A stretch of 64,000 bases of DNA from Pseudomonas sp. UBA6562 (GTDB lineage: Bacteria; Pseudomonadota; Gammaproteobacteria; Pseudomonadales; Pseudomonadaceae), in assembly GCF_002434265.1 (NCBI RefSeq), contig NZ_DJJS01000008.1:124001-188000 (forward strand), written 5' to 3'. Shown piece after piece: positions 8,308-17,315 of the stretch. The translations under genes were made by a program, and so were the position numbers. The first letter of the stretch is position 1. Each line of letters starts with the position of its first letter. The notes below the pieces were generated by a model. That model did not search any database and had not been told where the DNA came from. It saw nothing but the letters and a program-made list of their open reading frames with translations.

Positions 8308-9810
8308 ATGCAATTCGACTGGCATTACGCCCTCGGCCTATTGGCCAACGGCGACTTCTGGAAGGCCGTAGGCACGGTGGTCGAGCTGAGCCTGGAAACC
8401 TGGGTGCTGGGCATCGTGCTGGGCTTTCTCCTGGCTCTGGCCCGGCAATCGCCCAAGCGCCTGCTCAACCGGGCCGCGGCGTTGTACATCTGGTTCTTCC
8501 GCAGCCTTCCGCTGTTGGTGCTGTTGATCTTCGTCTACAACCTGCCGCAGGTGTTTCCGTCCACCAGCGTGCTGTTGTCCAACCCTTATGCGGCAGGGCT
8601 GATCGCTCTGGTGCTGAGCGAGGCGGCCTACATCGCCGAGATCCATCGCGGCGGCCTGCTGGCCGTGGCCAAGGGCCAACTGGAAGCCGGCAAGGCCCTG
8701 GGCATCGGCTACGGCGGCGTGCAACGGCTGATCGTCATTCCCCAGGCCCTGCGCGTGGCCTTGCCGACGCTCGCCAACGAGTACATCACCATCGTCAAGC
8801 TGACCTCGCTGGTGTCGGTGATCTCGCTGGCCGAAATCCTGCTGGTCGGCCAACAGCTGTACACGCAGAACTTCCTGGTCATGGAGACCATGCTGGCGGT
8901 GGCGTTCTACTACGTGCTGATCGTCACCGTGTTCAGCTTCCTGCTGCAGCGCCTGGAGCGTCATCTGGACGTCAGCCAGCGCAAGCCGCGCGCGGTGGTC
9001 GACAGCACTGCCGTGGTGGCAACGCCTGCGCCGAATGCCGCCGCGCAAGACGCGCTGGCGCTCAGCGTACGCGGCGCGGGCAAGCACTATGGCCAGCTCG
9101 AAGTGCTCAAGGGTATCGACCTGGACGTGCGTTTCGGCGAAGTGGTGTCGATCATCGGCCCGTCCGGCTCGGGCAAGACCACCCTGATCCGTACCCTCAA
9201 CGGCCTGGAAAACCTGGACCGCGGCAGCGTCGAGCTGTGCGGGCATGCCTTCCTGCGCGGAGCCCAGGAGCCCGGCGGCGCGCTAGGTGCGCGTCGGCAC
9301 ATGGACGGCATCGTACAGGTGGGCATGGTGTTCCAGGGCTTCAACCTGTTCCCGCACCGGACCGTGCTCGACAACGTGCTGCTCGCCCCGCGCCACCATG
9401 GCCACGCCGATGCCGAACAGCTGCATGCCTGGGGGCTGTCGCTGCTGGCCAAGGTGGGGCTACGCGAGCACGCCGGCAAATATCCCCATCAGCTGTCTGG
9501 GGGGCAGCAGCAGCGCGTGGCGATCGCCCGTGCCCTGGCCATGCGGCCCAAGGTAATGCTGTTCGACGAACCGACCTCGGCCCTGGACCCGGAACTGGTG
9601 GGCGACGTACTGAAGGTCATTGAGGACCTGGCCCGCGAGGGCATGACCATGATCATCGTCACCCACGAAATGAAATTCGCGTTCCAGGTCTCAGACCGCG
9701 TGGTGTTCATGGAAAGCGGGCAGATCGTCCAGGCCGGCTCGCCGCGCCAGTTGCTGGACAACCGCAGCGAGCGCATGGGTCGCTTTCTCAAGGACGTGCA
9801 ACTGGCATGA
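8308..9810 (+). CDS. Fused amino-acid ABC transporter permease and ATPase
   Basis: A 500-aa fusion. Residues 1-225 are a HisM/GlnP-type permease with several membrane helices and the EAA-type loop (EAGKALGIGYGGVQRLIVIP). A short Ala/Val-rich linker follows, and residues 250-500 are the ATP-binding domain: Walker A GPSGSGKTT, signature LSGGQQQRVAIARAL, Walker B MLFDEPTSALDPE and switch His in VTHEM. Most polar amino-acid importers split these functions over two genes; the fusion is a known variant in Pseudomonas. It works in the inner membrane with the binding protein encoded upstream. Confidence 0.93.
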   Translation: MQFDWHYALGLLANGDFWKAVGTVVELSLETWVLGIVLGFLLALARQSPKRLLNRAAALYIWFFRSLPLLVLLIFVYNLPQVFPSTSVLLSNPYAAGLIALVLSEAAYIAEIHRGGLLAVAKGQLEAGKALGIGYGGVQRLIVIPQALRVALPTLANEYITIVKLTSLVSVISLAEILLVGQQLYTQNFLVMETMLAVAFYYVLIVTVFSFLLQRLERHLDVSQRKPRAVVDSTAVVATPAPNAAAQDALALSVRGAGKHYGQLEVLKGIDLDVRFGEVVSIIGPSGSGKTTLIRTLNGLENLDRGSVELCGHAFLRGAQEPGGALGARRHMDGIVQVGMVFQGFNLFPHRTVLDNVLLAPRHHGHADAEQLHAWGLSLLAKVGLREHAGKYPHQLSGGQQQRVAIARALAMRPKVMLFDEPTSALDPELVGDVLKVIEDLAREGMTMIIVTHEMKFAFQVSDRVVFMESGQIVQAGSPRQLLDNRSERMGRFLKDVQLA

Positions 9811-10472
9811 AGACCTCGACCCAAACCGGCCTGTGCCTGGCCGACCAAGTGGCTTGCGAGCTGCGCGAAGACATCATCGGCGGGCGCCTGTTGCCAGGCA
9901 TGGCGCTGGTCGAAGCGGATCTGGTGAATCGCTACAACGCCTCGCGCAACACCGTGCGCGAAGCACTGCACCGGCTCGGTCGCGAAGGCCTGGCCACCTA
10001 TGTGCGCAACAAGGGGGTGATAGTCCGGCGCGTCGGCGCGGCCGAGGTGCGCGACCTGTTCCTGGTGCGGCGCACGCTGGAGATCCAGGCCATCCTGGGC
10101 AGCAAGCCGCTGCGCGAATACCAGTCCGACCGCATGCTCGAAGCCATCGAGGCGGCGGAACTGGCCCGCGACCGCGAAGACTGGCAAGCCTTCGGCACCC
10201 ACAGCTTGCGTTTCCACCAGCACATCGTCGGCTTGCTGCGCAGCCCCTTGCTGGACGATTTCTTCACCAACACCGCAGCGCAGATGCGCTTGGTGTTCGC
10301 GGTGGCGCCCGACGAAGAGAACTTCCAACGCCCGTGGCTCGAACGCGACCACGAAATCCACGACCTGCTCGCCGCCGGCCAACGCCAGGCGGCGGCCGAA
10401 GCCATGAACCGTTACCTCGACGACTCCGAGCATGCCCTGCTCGACCTGTTGAGCCACCCTGCCCGCGCCTAG
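9807..10472 (+). CDS. GntR-family regulator (FCD type)
   Basis: A 221-aa protein with a winged helix-turn-helix at residues 10-75 (LREDIIGGRLLPGMALVEAD, NRYNASRNTVREALHRL) and an all-helical FCD effector domain with the metal-ligand-like pattern in HSLRFHQHIVGLL. Its ATG overlaps the stop of the transporter gene (ATGA), so it belongs to the same operon and most likely regulates it. The palindrome at 7416-7430 is a candidate operator. Confidence 0.9.
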   Translation: MKTSTQTGLCLADQVACELREDIIGGRLLPGMALVEADLVNRYNASRNTVREALHRLGREGLATYVRNKGVIVRRVGAAEVRDLFLVRRTLEIQAILGSKPLREYQSDRMLEAIEAAELARDREDWQAFGTHSLRFHQHIVGLLRSPLLDDFFTNTAAQMRLVFAVAPDEENFQRPWLERDHEIHDLLAAGQRQAAAEAMNRYLDDSEHALLDLLSHPARA

Positions 10473-10508
10473 CCCAGCCCCCATGCTGGCCGTCTTATGG
10501 AGATGCCC

Positions 10509-11375
10509 ATGAAACCCGTTGCCCTGACCCAAGCCCCCGACGACGCCGCGCAGCGCAAGGCCATCGCGCCCGTGCTCTGCTACCCGGTCGAAACCCTGCC
10601 ACGGCCTGACATCGACGCTTACCGCGCCGTGCGCGGAGGGCTCACGCTCGTCGAAACCGTGGTGGTGCCGGCGCGCGACGCCGCCACCTTCCGCGTGCCC
10701 GCCGGCGGCTTCTTCCGCATCGTCTCCACCGAAGGCCCGCAGGTCGGCGACCTCAACCTGTTCAACTCACACGACCTCAGCGAACGTTTCTACACCGGCA
10801 AGACCCGCGCCCTGAACGGCACCCACTTGGGCGTCGGCGACCAGCTATTTGCAAGCTTTCCGACCTTGCGGCCGATGGCGACCATCACCCACGACACCCT
10901 CGACTGGTACGGCTTCGACGCCTTCGGCGGCTCGGTGCACGATGTCATCGGCACGCGCTGCGACCCCTATACACACAACCTGCTCAGCGACGGCGGCCAG
11001 TACCACCATTGCTGCCATTCCAACCTGACCCGCGCGCTGTCGGCTGCCACTGGCCTCACGCCGCACCAGGCCGAACCCCATGTGCACGATGTGCTCAACG
11101 TGTTCATGTGCACAGGGTTCACCCGCGACACCGGACAGTACTTCATGAAGGCCAGCCCTGTACGGCCAGGGGATTTTCTGGAGTTCTTCGCCGAGATCGA
11201 TTTGTTGGGGTGTCTGTCGGCCTGCCCGGGCGGCGATTGCTCTTCTGAGCACTCGTCCGATTCGGCCAAGTGTTACCCGCTGCGGGTGGAAATCTACGCG
11301 GCCGCGCAGCAGCCCGAAGGCTGGGTAACGCCCCAGGCCAATGGCTATGACCGTTCGCATGGCGTCGAGGGTTGA
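10509..11375 (+). CDS. DUF1989 / urea carboxylase-associated family protein
   Basis: A 288-aa protein of the DUF1989 family, seen in FRVPAGGFFRIVSTEGPQVG, DLNLFNSHDLSERF, RCDPYTHNLLSDGG, NVFMCTGFTRDTGQYF and CLSACPGGDC. Members often sit next to urea carboxylase or amine/amino-acid catabolic genes, and their chemistry is poorly known. The start at 10509 is chosen because GGAG at 10499-10502 is 6 bp before it; an ATG four codons earlier overlaps that site. Conserved His and Cys residues (YHHCCHSN, ACPGGDCSSEH) suggest metal binding. It is last in the transporter operon, so it may act on the imported compound. Confidence 0.82.
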   Translation: MKPVALTQAPDDAAQRKAIAPVLCYPVETLPRPDIDAYRAVRGGLTLVETVVVPARDAATFRVPAGGFFRIVSTEGPQVGDLNLFNSHDLSERFYTGKTRALNGTHLGVGDQLFASFPTLRPMATITHDTLDWYGFDAFGGSVHDVIGTRCDPYTHNLLSDGGQYHHCCHSNLTRALSAATGLTPHQAEPHVHDVLNVFMCTGFTRDTGQYFMKASPVRPGDFLEFFAEIDLLGCLSACPGGDCSSEHSSDSAKCYPLRVEIYAAAQQPEGWVTPQANGYDRSHGVEG

Positions 11376-11493
11376 GGTCCGGCCAAAGGCACGCCGCTGT
11401 CGCTCGAGGAAACGAGCGACCGGCGCGAGTTGAAGAGGTTTGACGAAGACGTCGGGTCGACCCTCGACCGAGGCTCATGCCCACAGAAAGAAT

Positions 11494-11512
11494 GGGGCCG
11501 CGAAACGGCCCC
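11494..11512 (-). terminator. Hairpin after glgB, likely terminator
   Basis: A 7-bp perfect stem (GGGGCCG/CGGCCCC) with a 5-nt loop lies 7 bp beyond the glgB stop codon. On the minus strand it is followed by ATTCTTTCTG, a modest T-rich tail. It could serve the convergent DUF1989 gene too. Confidence 0.55.
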
Positions 11513-11519
11513 GAATGGC

Positions 11520-13748
11520 TTATGGCTCCAGAGGCGCTTCGAGCTGCATCACCAGCACACCCAGCGGCGGCAGGTTCAGCGACAGCGAATATGCCTGGCC
11601 ATGGCTGGGCAGATGCTCGGCATCCACGCCGCCGCCGTTACCGAAGTTGCTCCCGGCATAGCGCTCGGCGTCGCTGTTGAGCAACTCGCGCCATTGGCCT
11701 TCGAACGGCACGCCGACGCGATAGCCTTCGCGCGCCACCGGCGTGAAGTTGGCCACCACCAACACCGCCTCGCCTTTGCTGCTCCAGCGCAGCCAGGCGT
11801 AGACGCTGTTCTGCGCGTCGTCGCCGATCAACCACTGGAAGCCCGTGGGCTGGCAGTCCAGCTCATGCAAGGCCGGCAGGTCGCGGTACAGACGGTTCAG
11901 GTCGCCGACCAGGTCCTGCACGCCTTTGTGGTTGGAGTACTGCAGCAAGTACCAGTCGAGCTGGGCATCATGGTTCCACTCGCGCCACTGACCGAACTCG
12001 CAGCCCATGAACAGCAGTTTCTTGCCGGGGTGCAGCCACATGAAGGCCAGATACGCACGCAGGTTGGCGAACTGCTGCCACTGGTCGCCCGGCATTTTCT
12101 GGATCAGCGAGCCTTTGCCGTGGACCACCTCGTCGTGGGAGATGGGCAGTACGAACTTTTCCGAGTACGCGTAGACCAGGCCGAAGCTCAGCTCGTTGTG
12201 GTGGTGGGCGCGGTAGATCGGGTCGTTCTGGATGTAATGCAGCGTGTCGTGCATCCAGCCCATGTTCCATTTGTAGGTGAAGCCCAGGCCGCCTTGCTGG
12301 GTGGGATGGCTGACGCCCGGCCAGGAGGTGGATTCCTCGGCGATGATCAGCGCGCCCGGCGCTTCCTGGCCGGCGATGTCGTTGAGCTGGCGCAGGAACT
12401 CGATGGCTTCGAGGTTCTCACGCCCGCCATGGACGTTCGGCACCCACTCCCCCGCCTTGCGCGAGTAGTCGCGGTAGAGCATCGAGGCCACCGCGTCGAC
12501 GCGCAGGCCGTCGATGTGGAAGCGCTTGAGCCAATGCACCGCCGATGCCAGCATGAAGCCACGCACCTCGTTGCGGCCGAGGTTGTAGATCAGGGTGTTC
12601 CAATCCTGGTGGAAGCCTTCGTGGGGGTTGGCGTATTCGTACAGGGCGGTGCCGTCGAATTGCGCCAGGCCGTGGGCGTCGGTCGGAAAATGCGCCGGTA
12701 CCCAGTCGAGGATCACGCCGATGTCGTGCTGGTGGCATTGGTCGATGAACGCGGCGAAGTCTTCCGGTGTGCCGTAGCGCGAAGTCGGCGCGAACATCGA
12801 CAGCGGCTGGTAGCCCCACGAGCCGCCGAACGGGTGCTCCATGATCGGCAACAGTTCGATGTGGGTGAAGCCCAGTTCCTTGACATAGGGAATCAGGCGC
12901 TCGCCCAGTTCGCGCCAGTTGTAGACATGCGACACGGCGCCGCCGTCGTCCACTTCGCATTGCCAGGAACCGGCGTGCAATTCATAGATCGACAGTGGCG
13001 CATGGATGTCATGGCGCCGCTCGCGCTCGCTCATCCAGCGCTCGTCATTCCAGGCGTGGGCCAAAGGCCCGGTGACCTTCGACGAGGTGCTCGGCGGCAG
13101 TTCGGTGGCACGCGCCAGCGGGTCGGCCTTGAGCGGCAGCACGGCACCGTCTCGGCCGAGCACCTCGAATTTGTACGACCCCCCCGCACCCAGGCGCGGT
13201 ATGAACAGTTCCCATACACCCGACTCCGAACGCAGGCGCATGGGGTGGCGACGTCCGTCCCAACCGTTGAAGGCGCCGACCACCGAAACGCGGCGCGCGT
13301 TGGGCGCCCATACGGAGAAGCACACACCGTCCACACCATCGACTTGGGTCAGCTGTGCGCCGAAACGCTCGGCCAGCTCGCGGTGGGTACCTTCGGCGAA
13401 CAGGTGCATGTCGATCTCACCGAGCAGGGCACCGAAGCTGTACGGGTCTTCGGTGACCTGCTCGCCGCCGGCCCAGCCGATCTGCAAACGGTAGGGCTGT
13501 CGCTCTTCGAGGTGGGCGAAGAACAGGCCCGGCAGGCTGCCCTGCTGCATGTCGGCCAGCACGCGATCATCGTCGCGGGCCAGCACCCGGGCGCTGAGCG
13601 CCGAAGGCAGGAAGGCGCGGACCGTCACGCCGCCGGCAGGATCGGCATGGGCGCCAAGGATGGCGAACGGATCGGCGTGCTCGGCACGCGCCAGCGCATC
13701 CAGGTCGCGCTGGCGCAAGCCGCCGTTGTCACGCGTTGTGGCATTCAT
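11520..13748 (-). CDS. glgB: 1,4-alpha-glucan branching enzyme GlgB
   Basis: A 742-aa enzyme of glycoside hydrolase family 13. The order is an N-terminal CBM48-like region (FAILGAHADPAGGVTVRAFL, FSVWAPNARRVSVVG), a catalytic barrel with DWVPAHFPTD, the nucleophile Asp in GLRVDAVASMLYRDY, the acid Glu in IAEESTSWPG and ISHDEVVHGK, and a C-terminal beta domain. Length is standard for the family. It adds alpha-1,6 branches to linear alpha-glucan made by GlgE. The start overlaps the treS stop by 4 bp, so the two are translationally coupled. Confidence 0.97.
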   Translation of the reverse strand: MNATTRDNGGLRQRDLDALARAEHADPFAILGAHADPAGGVTVRAFLPSALSARVLARDDDRVLADMQQGSLPGLFFAHLEERQPYRLQIGWAGGEQVTEDPYSFGALLGEIDMHLFAEGTHRELAERFGAQLTQVDGVDGVCFSVWAPNARRVSVVGAFNGWDGRRHPMRLRSESGVWELFIPRLGAGGSYKFEVLGRDGAVLPLKADPLARATELPPSTSSKVTGPLAHAWNDERWMSERERRHDIHAPLSIYELHAGSWQCEVDDGGAVSHVYNWRELGERLIPYVKELGFTHIELLPIMEHPFGGSWGYQPLSMFAPTSRYGTPEDFAAFIDQCHQHDIGVILDWVPAHFPTDAHGLAQFDGTALYEYANPHEGFHQDWNTLIYNLGRNEVRGFMLASAVHWLKRFHIDGLRVDAVASMLYRDYSRKAGEWVPNVHGGRENLEAIEFLRQLNDIAGQEAPGALIIAEESTSWPGVSHPTQQGGLGFTYKWNMGWMHDTLHYIQNDPIYRAHHHNELSFGLVYAYSEKFVLPISHDEVVHGKGSLIQKMPGDQWQQFANLRAYLAFMWLHPGKKLLFMGCEFGQWREWNHDAQLDWYLLQYSNHKGVQDLVGDLNRLYRDLPALHELDCQPTGFQWLIGDDAQNSVYAWLRWSSKGEAVLVVANFTPVAREGYRVGVPFEGQWRELLNSDAERYAGSNFGNGGGVDAEHLPSHGQAYSLSLNLPPLGVLVMQLEAPLEP

Positions 13749-16700
13749 TCTGTCTCTCCCCAGGTACTGATCAGTCCGTGTAGGCCGTGCAAGGGCACGG
13801 CAAGCCAGGCAGGACGATTTTCGGCTTCGTAAGTGATTTCGTAGGCGGCCTTTTCCAGGCAGAACAGCTCCAGCGCCGCCCGCTCGCCATCGCCTTGCTC
13901 CCAGGCATGGGGCATGGCGGCGGTGGCAAGGCCATAGGCTTCGACGAAGGCGTGTCGCGACTGGTGCAGATACTGCCGGGCCACACGTTGCCGGGCTTGT
14001 CGCTCCGTCTCGGAAAGGTCCGCGGCAGACGCGCTGCGCAAGATCATCGCGGCAGCATAGTCGAAAGAGCGCAGCACGCCGCTGACATCTTTATAAGGGC
14101 TGTGTTTGGCACGCCGCTCTTGCAAAGGACGCGAGGGTTCGCCTTCGAAGTCGATCAGGTAGGCGTCGCCCTGCACCACCAGCACTTGCCCCAGGTGCAA
14201 GTCGCCGTGCACGCGGATCAACAGCCCGCCCTGGGCCTGTGCGGCCAGACGGGCGACGTGCTGGGCCAGGCCCTCGCGCTGCCGTTGCAGGTCGTCGACC
14301 AGCGCCTGGCTATCGGCATCCAGCGCGTCGCGGTGCTGGGCCAGCAAATCCAGCGCATGGTTCAGCTCGGCGCCGATCTGCTGCGCCCAGCGCTGGCTGT
14401 CCTCGTGGCCACTGACCTGCGGCGCGAACGCGGCGTCGTCGGTGGGCGCGGCCAGGTGCAGGTGCATTTCGCCCAGGCGCTGGCCGAACAATGCGGCGAA
14501 CTCGGCCAGTTCGGTTTGCGCGTCGGCATGGCCCTGTTCGGTGCCCTGCTGCGCTTCCAGCTCGTCGCGGATGGCCCGCTCCAGGGTGTTCTGGGTCCAG
14601 GCCCAGGCGTCGCCCTGGTTGCTCAGATAGCCCTGGGCGATCATCAACAGGTGCGGTTGCGCCTGCTCGTCGACGCGGCTGACCCAGGCCAGCAACGGCG
14701 AGATGTTGGCGAAACCGGCTTGAGTCAGGTAGGCGCTCATTTCCAGTTCGGGGTGCACACCGCCATTGACCCGGCGGATCATCTTGAGCACCAAGTGCTC
14801 GCCGACCACCACAGAGCTGTTGGACTGCTCGGCGCTGAGGTAGCGCACCGAGGTGTCGTCCGCCAGCTCGAAGCCTTGCAGATGCTCGGTGCGGTGGAAC
14901 TGCAACTCCCCCTGTTCCAAAGGCAGGCGCTTTTCGTCCTGGCAGGCGCGCAGCACCTGGCGAATGAACGGTTCGAGGACGAAGGCGTCGGTGATCAAGC
15001 CCACCTCATGGCTGCGGCGCACCCGTGAAAGGGCCAGTTGCTGGGGCAAGGCGGTGCTGATGTGCTCTTCGCGCAACAAACCAAAAGGTAGCTGGTAGCG
15101 GCTGGCGACACCATTGCTCAGCACTTCGATTTCGGTGAGCAATGCAGGATGCTCGTCGCTGCCGAAGCGCACGCCATAGCTGAGGCTGATGCTGTCGAGC
15201 GGGCCTTCCTTGCCGGCGAACCAGCGGCGTTTGGGCAGGTATTGCGGCAGGATGGTGCCTTCGAGCTCATCGCGGGCGGGGGGTTGCAGCAGCTCTTCGA
15301 GACGTCGACGTAATACCAAGGTAGTCAGCTCCGGTAGGGCCTCGGCCGGCTGCTGGTGCCAGCTGGGCATGCGCTCGTGGCTGGCCAGCTGGAACCAATA
15401 GAAGCCGTAGGGCGCGAGGGTAAGCAGGAATGGCAGTTGGCCGATGGGCGGGAACGCGCTGCCGCCGAGCATCTCGACCGGCACCTTGTCGGCGTACTGC
15501 GACAGGTCGAGTTCGGCAGCCTGGGCCGTGCGCGACACGTTGGCCACGCACAGGATGATTTCGTGGTTGCCGGCCTCGTCGGTGTACTCGCGCACATAGG
15601 CCAGGATGCGCCGGTTGCTCGGCGTCAAGGCTTTCAGGGTGCCGCGGCCGAAGGCTTTCTGCTGGTTGCGCACGGCGATCAGGCGGCGGTTCCAGTTGAG
15701 CAACGAGTGCGGGTCGTGGGCCTGGGCTTCGACATTGACCGTCTGGAACCCGTACAACGGGTCCATCACCGGCGGCAATACCAGGCGCTGCGGGTCGGCG
15801 CGCGAGAAGCCGCCGTTGCGGTCGGGCGACCACTGCATGGGCGTACGCACGCCGTCGCGGTCGCCCAGGTAGATGTTGTCGCCCATGCCCAGTTCGTCGC
15901 CGTAGTAGAGGGTCGGCGTGCCGGGCATGGACAGCAGCAGGCTGGTGAGCAGTTCGATACGCCGACGGTCGCGCTGCAACAGCGGCGCCAGACGGCGGCG
16001 GATGCCGAGGTTGATGCGCGCGCGGCGGTCTTCGGCATAGTGGTTCCAGAGGTAGTCGCGCTCGCGGTCGGTGACCATTTCCAGGGTCAGCTCATCGTGG
16101 TTGCGCAGGAAGATCGCCCATTGGCACTTGGCGGGGATCTCCGGGGTCTGGCGCAGGATGTCGGTGATCGGGAAGCGGTCTTCCATGGCCAGGGCCATGT
16201 ACATGCGCGGCATCAACGGGAAGTGGAAGGCCATGTGGCCTTCGTCGCCCTCGCCTTCGCCGAAATAGGGCCGGGTGTCCTCGGGCCATTGGTTGGCCTC
16301 GGCCAGCAGCATGCGGTCCGGGTAGTGGGCGTCGATCTCGGCGCGGATGGCCTTGAGCACCGCGTGGGTCTCGGGCAGGTTCTCGTTGTTGGTGCCGTCG
16401 CGCTCGATCAGGTACGGGATGGCGTCCAGGCGCAGGCCGTCGACGCCCAGGTCGAGCCAGAAGCGCATGACCCCGAGCACCGCCTTCATCACCTGCGGAT
16501 TGTCGAAGTTGAGGTCCGGCTGGTGCGAATAGAAGCGGTGCCAGAAGTACTGGCCGGCGACCGGGTCCCAGGTCCAGTTGGACTTTTCCGTGTCGAGGAA
16601 AATGATGCGCGTGCCGTCGTATTTCTGCTCGCTGTCGGACCACACGTAGAAATTGCGCGCCTTGCTGCCGGGTTTGGCGTGGCGCGCGCGCTGGAACCAG

Positions 16701-17059
16701 GGGTGCTGGTCAGAGGTGTGATTGATGACCAGCTCGGTGATGATGCGCAGGCCGCGCTTGTGCGCTTCGGCGATGAAACGCTTGGCGTCGGCCAGGGTAC
16801 CGTAGTCGGGATGCACGGCTTTGTATTCGGCGATGTCGTAACCGTCGTCGCGCCGTGGCGAGGGGTAGAACGGCAGCAGCCAAAGGGTGTTGACTCCAAG
16901 GTCGGCGATGTAGTCGAGCTTGCCGATCAGCCCGGCGAAATCGCCGATACCGTCGCCGTTGGCGTCGAAGAATGATTTGACGTGGAGCTGGTAGATCACC
17001 GCGTCCTTGTACCACAGCGGATCGTCGATAAAGGCTGTCGGGCGCGAACGTTTGGCCAT
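13745..17059 (-). CDS. treS: Trehalose synthase fused to maltokinase (TreS-Pep2)
   Basis: A 1104-aa two-part protein. Residues 1-545 are a GH13 trehalose synthase (DPLWYKDAVIYQLHVKSFF, VINHTSDQHPWFQ, GLRLDAIPYLIERDGTNNEN, LLAEANQWPED, FLRNHDEL). The remainder is a maltokinase-like domain with a kinase-type catalytic loop VHGDLHLGQVLV and YLIDFEGEPSRPL. Together they interconvert trehalose and maltose and phosphorylate maltose to maltose-1-phosphate, the GlgE donor. The start at 17059 is preceded by AAAGGAG; the longer open frame upstream crosses a REP element and is not credible. The fused form is typical of Pseudomonas, whereas mycobacteria have separate proteins. Confidence 0.95.
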   Translation of the reverse strand: MAKRSRPTAFIDDPLWYKDAVIYQLHVKSFFDANGDGIGDFAGLIGKLDYIADLGVNTLWLLPFYPSPRRDDGYDIAEYKAVHPDYGTLADAKRFIAEAHKRGLRIITELVINHTSDQHPWFQRARHAKPGSKARNFYVWSDSEQKYDGTRIIFLDTEKSNWTWDPVAGQYFWHRFYSHQPDLNFDNPQVMKAVLGVMRFWLDLGVDGLRLDAIPYLIERDGTNNENLPETHAVLKAIRAEIDAHYPDRMLLAEANQWPEDTRPYFGEGEGDEGHMAFHFPLMPRMYMALAMEDRFPITDILRQTPEIPAKCQWAIFLRNHDELTLEMVTDRERDYLWNHYAEDRRARINLGIRRRLAPLLQRDRRRIELLTSLLLSMPGTPTLYYGDELGMGDNIYLGDRDGVRTPMQWSPDRNGGFSRADPQRLVLPPVMDPLYGFQTVNVEAQAHDPHSLLNWNRRLIAVRNQQKAFGRGTLKALTPSNRRILAYVREYTDEAGNHEIILCVANVSRTAQAAELDLSQYADKVPVEMLGGSAFPPIGQLPFLLTLAPYGFYWFQLASHERMPSWHQQPAEALPELTTLVLRRRLEELLQPPARDELEGTILPQYLPKRRWFAGKEGPLDSISLSYGVRFGSDEHPALLTEIEVLSNGVASRYQLPFGLLREEHISTALPQQLALSRVRRSHEVGLITDAFVLEPFIRQVLRACQDEKRLPLEQGELQFHRTEHLQGFELADDTSVRYLSAEQSNSSVVVGEHLVLKMIRRVNGGVHPELEMSAYLTQAGFANISPLLAWVSRVDEQAQPHLLMIAQGYLSNQGDAWAWTQNTLERAIRDELEAQQGTEQGHADAQTELAEFAALFGQRLGEMHLHLAAPTDDAAFAPQVSGHEDSQRWAQQIGAELNHALDLLAQHRDALDADSQALVDDLQRQREGLAQHVARLAAQAQGGLLIRVHGDLHLGQVLVVQGDAYLIDFEGEPSRPLQERRAKHSPYKDVSGVLRSFDYAAAMILRSASAADLSETERQARQRVARQYLHQSRHAFVEAYGLATAAMPHAWEQGDGERAALELFCLEKAAYEITYEAENRPAWLAVPLHGLHGLISTWGETE

Positions 17060-17126
17060 GTGCAACTCCTTTGAAGTCGGTGGTAAACCCATCGCCCCAT
17101 CAGTCTCGCGCCTGCATGAGCCTAGC

Positions 17127-17171
17127 GCCTGTAGGAGCGGCTTAAGCCGCGATGGGCCGCAAGGCGGCCCC
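17127..17171 (+). repeat. REP element between treS and glgE
   Basis: CTGTAGGAGCGGCTTAAGCC and onwards gives the palindromic core GCGGCTTAAGCCGC, followed by a second small hairpin GGGCCGCAAGGCGGCCC. It matches the P. putida-type REP also seen at 2097. It takes up part of the 256 bp between the treS start and the glgE stop; I see no gene in the remainder. Confidence 0.85.
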
Positions 17172-17315
17172 AAATAAACACCGTACACCTCCGATCCAGA
17201 CGTACGGCCGACTACTTGCGCCTGTCGCGTGTGGACCTGTTCCCGCACATGCTGGGTCTGCGGCACAAAACGCCGGGGCGCAGCTCCACCGACAGGCCGC
17301 CTGCGGCAGTCCAGG

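Noticed and set aside
11430..13832. An 800-codon open frame on the plus strand opposite glgB
   Set aside because: It is a high-GC shadow of glgB. Its product is dominated by Val, Gln, His and Ala without any domain, and it has no ribosome site.
15356..16975. A 539-codon open frame on the plus strand opposite treS
   Set aside because: It overlaps the well-supported trehalose synthase domain and its translation resembles no protein family.
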